Assembly (NCBI GenBank): GCA_003488325.1
Contig: DNLZ01000190.1
Span: 1,711 to 9,210, forward strand
Reading direction: 5' to 3'
Origin: Planctomycetaceae bacterium
GTDB lineage: Bacteria > Planctomycetota > Planctomycetia > Pirellulales > UBA1268
DNA: 7,500 nucleotides
Shown here in pieces: positions 4,540-7,500 of the stretch. How positions within the stretch are numbered: position 1 is the stretch's first letter; the number at the start of each line of letters is the position of its first letter. Under the pieces are notes generated by a model. The model made no database searches and had not been told where the DNA came from. It was given only the letters and a program-made list of their open reading frames with translations. Position numbers and translations under genes: made by a program.

Positions 4540-7500
4540 TCACCGCACCCCGTCGGGCAGTCCCACGATCGAGGCCGTCGCGTCTCCGTTGGCCACGACC
4601 ACCCGGTCCCCGTCCGGGGAGAACGATGCGTAATTCCCGATGCGTCCGACGGTCGTCTCGAACCGGGCGGCACCGTCCGCCGGGTTCCAGATTCGCAGGC
4701 TTCCAGCATACCCGTACGAAAGGAGGGAAGTCCCGTTCGGATTGAACGCCACGCCGTGCACGAAATCCCCGTGCCCGGCGAGCGTCTTTTCGACCGCCCC
4801 GGTCGCCAGGTCGAAGAGTCGGACGACGCGGTCGGCGCCCCCGGCGGCCACTCTCCGCCCATCCGGCTGGACGGCCACCGCGTACTGCGTGGCGTCCGTG
4901 GTCGCGACCTGCTTGAGCTGCCGGCCGCCGCCGACGTCCCAGAGCCTGATCGTGCGATCGGCCCCGGCCGAGACGACGAATGCCTCGTCGGGCGTGAAGG
5001 CTAGCGCGTGAACGGCTCCGGTGTGCCCCGTCATCTGCGCCCGCTGCTGCCCCGTCCGCCCGTCCCAGACCCGGACCGCCAGATCGGAGCCGCCCGACAC
5101 GATCGTCTCGCCGTCACGACTGACCGCGACGGCCAGCACGGGCCCGCCATGATCGAGCTTGAAGAGCGGCGCGGGTGAGGCGGCCGTCCACCGTGCGAGC
5201 ATCCCGTCGGCGTGACAGGCCCACACGTCGCGACCGTCGCGATCGAATGCGAGACGCCGAACGTCGGCACCGACGGCCAGGGCGTCGTACTCCACGAGCT
5301 CCCGTCCCGGCTGCGGCTGGGCGGGTGGCACCGGTGGACCGAAGACGACGGCCTTCGCACCACCGTTCGTCGCGCCCTCGACCGACGCGGCGAGCCGCTG
5401 GCCGTCCCCCCGCCACACGAGCGCGGTGACCGCCCCGCCGGTCTCGAGCCGTTGCACCTCCTGCCATGCCCCGGGGGTCACGATGATCACGCTCCCGTTT
5501 CCGTCGCCGATCGCGAGCCGCTGGCCGTCGGGCCGCAGCGCGAGGATCGGCGTACCGGCGAGTCCCTCGGAAACCGCGCGGATCGTCTTGCCGGCCGCGA
5601 CATCGACGAGCCACACCGTCCCGTCACCGTCCGCCACGAGCGCCTGCGCGCCTCCCGCGAGCGGCACGGGCTCGCCGAGCGGTGCCGTGGCGACCTGCGC
5701 GCTTGCCACCGCGTTGCCTCGCCACACGCTCAGGGACCCGTCGCGTCCGCCGGTGAGCAACGACTGGCCGTCGGTCGAAAAACGCACGACGGCCGCGCCG
5801 CCCTCGTGGGCGGGCGACGCCTCGAGCGGGGCACCCGACACGCCGTCCCACACCTCCACGACACCCTCCACGTCGGCCGTGGCGATCCGTCGTCCCTCGG
5901 CGCCGAACGCCACGCGTCGGGCGGCACCCCGCGTGGGGAGCGTGAGCGCGAGCGACGCATCGGCAAGCTTGAGGAGCTTCACACCGTCATCGCAGGCGGC
6001 CGCAAGCAGTGCGCCTCCGGGGGCGAGGGCGAGTTCCCGCACCGGCTCGGCGAACGCCGAGAGCGCCCGTTCCTGCCCGCCGGCGGCGAGCGAAAGCTCA
6101 CGCACCGCGCCGCTGACCCATCCCGCGAACACGCGACTACCGTCGGCCGCGCAGACGACGGCGTGGGCGGCCGAGGTGTCCGCCGCCCAGAGGTTCACGA
6201 GGCGACGTTCGCGCACCTCGCCGCGCGGCTCCTCCCCGAAACTCACCCACTGGCGCCCCGACGTGCCGGTCACGACGACGAGCCGCGCGGGCACCGTCGT
6301 CGGACACACCTCCCGCACGGCGCCCGTGCCGATCTCGATCCCACGCAGGCCGCCGGTCGCCATCGCCACGATCGCCTCCGCGCCATCCGGCGCGATCGCG
6401 AGCGACTGTGTCCCCCCGCCGATCGCGAAGGGCCCCTGCATCGCCTCGTCGCGAGGCCGCCACGTCCGCAGCCCGCCCTCCGCATCGACCGCAGCGACAC
6501 ACTGGCCGTCACTCGAACACGCCGCGTGCGCGATCTCCACGCCCGCGAACAGCGGTGGCCGTGTCGCACCATCCCGACCGCGGCGCTCGAGTCCCTTCAT
6601 CCCCGGCACGTGCACGGCGATGCCGGCGTCCCCCGGCAGCGCGACGAGCGACCTGGCCGGTGTGTCGCCGAGCGGCACGAGACGATCGAGCGCCGGCGTC
6701 CACTGACGGACGATGCCGTCCTGTCCCCCGGTGAAGATCGTGCCGCCGGCTCCGGTCGCGACCGCCAGATGCGAGCCGGTCGGCAGGAACCGCTCCGCCT
6801 CCCGCCCCGTCTCGAGGTCGTACGTGACGAATCCGTCGTCGGCGACGACGGCGATCCTCGGCCCCCGCTCGCCACCGCCCACCACGGTCACGCCGCGCAC
6901 CGGGGCCCCGTGCGCGATCTGCACGCGGGGTGCCGGATTCGCCGCATCGAGCACGGCGGCGTCCCAGATGACGATGCCCCCGTCCGCGCCCGCCGCCGCG
7001 ACGAGCCCGCCATCCGCCGAGAACACGAGGTCGTTCGTCTTCGCCTCCGGCACGCCGAGGAGGCGGCCGCTCGCCGCCGCGACCTGTCCCCCTTCGACAC
7101 GGTACGCGACGACTCGACGACCGGCGCCTCCGGCGACGAGCACGCCACCGCCGGGGGCAGCCGCCAGAAGCCGCGTGTCGGCATCGGCCGCCGTGAACGC
7201 CTCCGTCGCCGCGACCGCCCATGGCACGCGGTTCCCATCCGCCCGCACCGCGATGAAGCCCCCGGCCTCGCCGCGCCACAGGCATCCGAGCGCCCCCTGA
7301 ATCGCCGCGACATCGAGCAGCAGCCCGTCGGCACCGAGCACCCGCACCACGTCGACGCAGGTCACCGCGAGCACGCGACCATCGGGAGACCACCGCAGGC
7401 TGGTGACGTCGGCCGGGAGCGACACCACCGTCGGCGGCGTGCCGGCCTCGGCCGGATTCCAGATCGATACCGCACGGGCCGCCGAGGCCGCCGCGATCCG
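4540..7500 (-). CDS. WD40-repeat beta-propeller protein, 5' end beyond the window
   Basis: The visible product is 986 residues with about 20 or more WD40-type units of roughly 40 residues, enough for about three seven-bladed propellers. Units follow the pattern hydrophobic strand, S/P-DG turn, hydrophobic strand, G-D-G/A, then V-x-(V/L/I)-W-D. The five C-terminal units (about 4543-5154) are the most canonical, with VRVWD, IRLWD, VRLFD and IRIWN ends and two GH dipeptides (TGHTG, AGHGD). N-terminal units are more degenerate. WD40 propellers are protein-interaction scaffolds and no enzymatic motif is visible. The frame stays open from the GTG at 7428 to base 7500 and reads as another blade (IWNPAEAG), so that GTG is not the start. 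Related planctomycete proteins often carry an N-terminal cytochrome-like domain, but that part is not visible here. The stop is TGA at 4542-4540. The DUF1549/DUF1553 gene follows after 107 bases on the same strand, suggesting co-transcription. The family call is firm; the function and cellular location are inferred. Confidence 0.93.
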   Translation of the reverse strand, partial: RIAAASAARAVSIWNPAEAGTPPTVVSLPADVTSLRWSPDGRVLAVTCVDVVRVLGADGLLLDVAAIQGALGCLWRGEAGGFIAVRADGNRVPWAVAATEAFTAADADTRLLAAAPGGGVLVAGGAGRRVVAYRVEGGQVAAASGRLLGVPEAKTNDLVFSADGGLVAAAGADGGIVIWDAAVLDAANPAPRVQIAHGAPVRGVTVVGGGERGPRIAVVADDGFVTYDLETGREAERFLPTGSHLAVATGAGGTIFTGGQDGIVRQWTPALDRLVPLGDTPARSLVALPGDAGIAVHVPGMKGLERRGRDGATRPPLFAGVEIAHAACSSDGQCVAAVDAEGGLRTWRPRDEAMQGPFAIGGGTQSLAIAPDGAEAIVAMATGGLRGIEIGTGAVREVCPTTVPARLVVVTGTSGRQWVSFGEEPRGEVRERRLVNLWAADTSAAHAVVCAADGSRVFAGWVSGAVRELSLAAGGQERALSAFAEPVRELALAPGGALLAAACDDGVKLLKLADASLALTLPTRGAARRVAFGAEGRRIATADVEGVVEVWDGVSGAPLEASPAHEGGAAVVRFSTDGQSLLTGGRDGSLSVWRGNAVASAQVATAPLGEPVPLAGGAQALVADGDGTVWLVDVAAGKTIRAVSEGLAGTPILALRPDGQRLAIGDGNGSVIIVTPGAWQEVQRLETGGAVTALVWRGDGQRLAASVEGATNGGAKAVVFGPPVPPAQPQPGRELVEYDALAVGADVRRLAFDRDGRDVWACHADGMLARWTAASPAPLFKLDHGGPVLAVAVSRDGETIVSGGSDLAVRVWDGRTGQQRAQMTGHTGAVHALAFTPDEAFVVSAGADRTIRLWDVGGGRQLKQVATTDATQYAVAVQPDGRRVAAGGADRVVRLFDLATGAVEKTLAGHGDFVHGVAFNPNGTSLLSYGYAGSLRIWNPADGAARFETTVGRIGNYASFSPDGDRVVVANGDATASIVGLPDGVR

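Noticed and set aside
5426..6706. 426-codon open frame on the plus strand
   Set aside because: It is antisense to the WD40 gene and Ser/Pro/Ala/Thr-rich, with no domain pattern. It is a shadow.
7426..7428. GTG at 7428 as start of the WD40 gene
   Set aside because: The 24 upstream in-frame codons to the window edge contain no stop and read as a WD40 blade end (IWNPAEAG), so the gene begins beyond 7500.
1..7500. RNA genes, insertion sequences, CRISPR arrays, attachment sites
   Set aside because: Coding sequence fills all but about 115 bases. I saw no tRNA-like fold, transposase motif, regularly spaced direct repeats or terminal inverted repeats.

Overview
The window is very GC-rich and almost entirely coding. 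All three real genes lie on the minus strand and are read right to left. The gene content points to a planctomycete: a DUF1549/DUF1553 (PSCyt2/PSD1) protein with bacterial Ig-like and cytochrome-like segments, a long WD40-repeat protein, and a secreted TIG/PPC-domain protein. These families are hugely expanded in Planctomycetota, although related Verrucomicrobiota also carry some of them. The assignment rests on family content and GC only.

Layout in transcription order: (1) 7500-4540 is a WD40-repeat protein whose frame is open through the right edge, so its N-terminus is missing. (2) 4539-4433 is a 107-base gap with a 9-bp inverted repeat and a strong Shine-Dalgarno. (3) 4432-1913 is a complete 839-residue exported protein with the order signal peptide, Ig-like, CX4CH cytochrome-like domain, Ig-like, DUF1549 with CXXCH, DUF1553. 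(4) After an 8-base gap, 1904 to the left edge is a secreted TIG-PPC-TIG-PPC-Ig-like protein. 634 residues of it are visible with no stop, so its C-terminus is missing.

The tight spacing, shared strand and lack of any convincing terminator suggest one operon. The two downstream proteins carry Sec-type signals and would act outside the cytoplasmic membrane. A reasonable inference is a cell-surface or periplasmic assembly: a redox- or heme-associated DUF1549/DUF1553 protein with a many-bladed WD40 scaffold and a beta-sandwich adhesion or scaffold protein. The biochemical role of DUF1549/DUF1553 is not established, and nothing here fixes a substrate.

I see no RNA genes, mobile elements, CRISPR arrays or clear promoters. 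The module is typical of its phylum rather than plainly new. The points most worth a second look are the internal duplications in two of the proteins, the paired heme-type motifs, and the hairpin between the first two genes.
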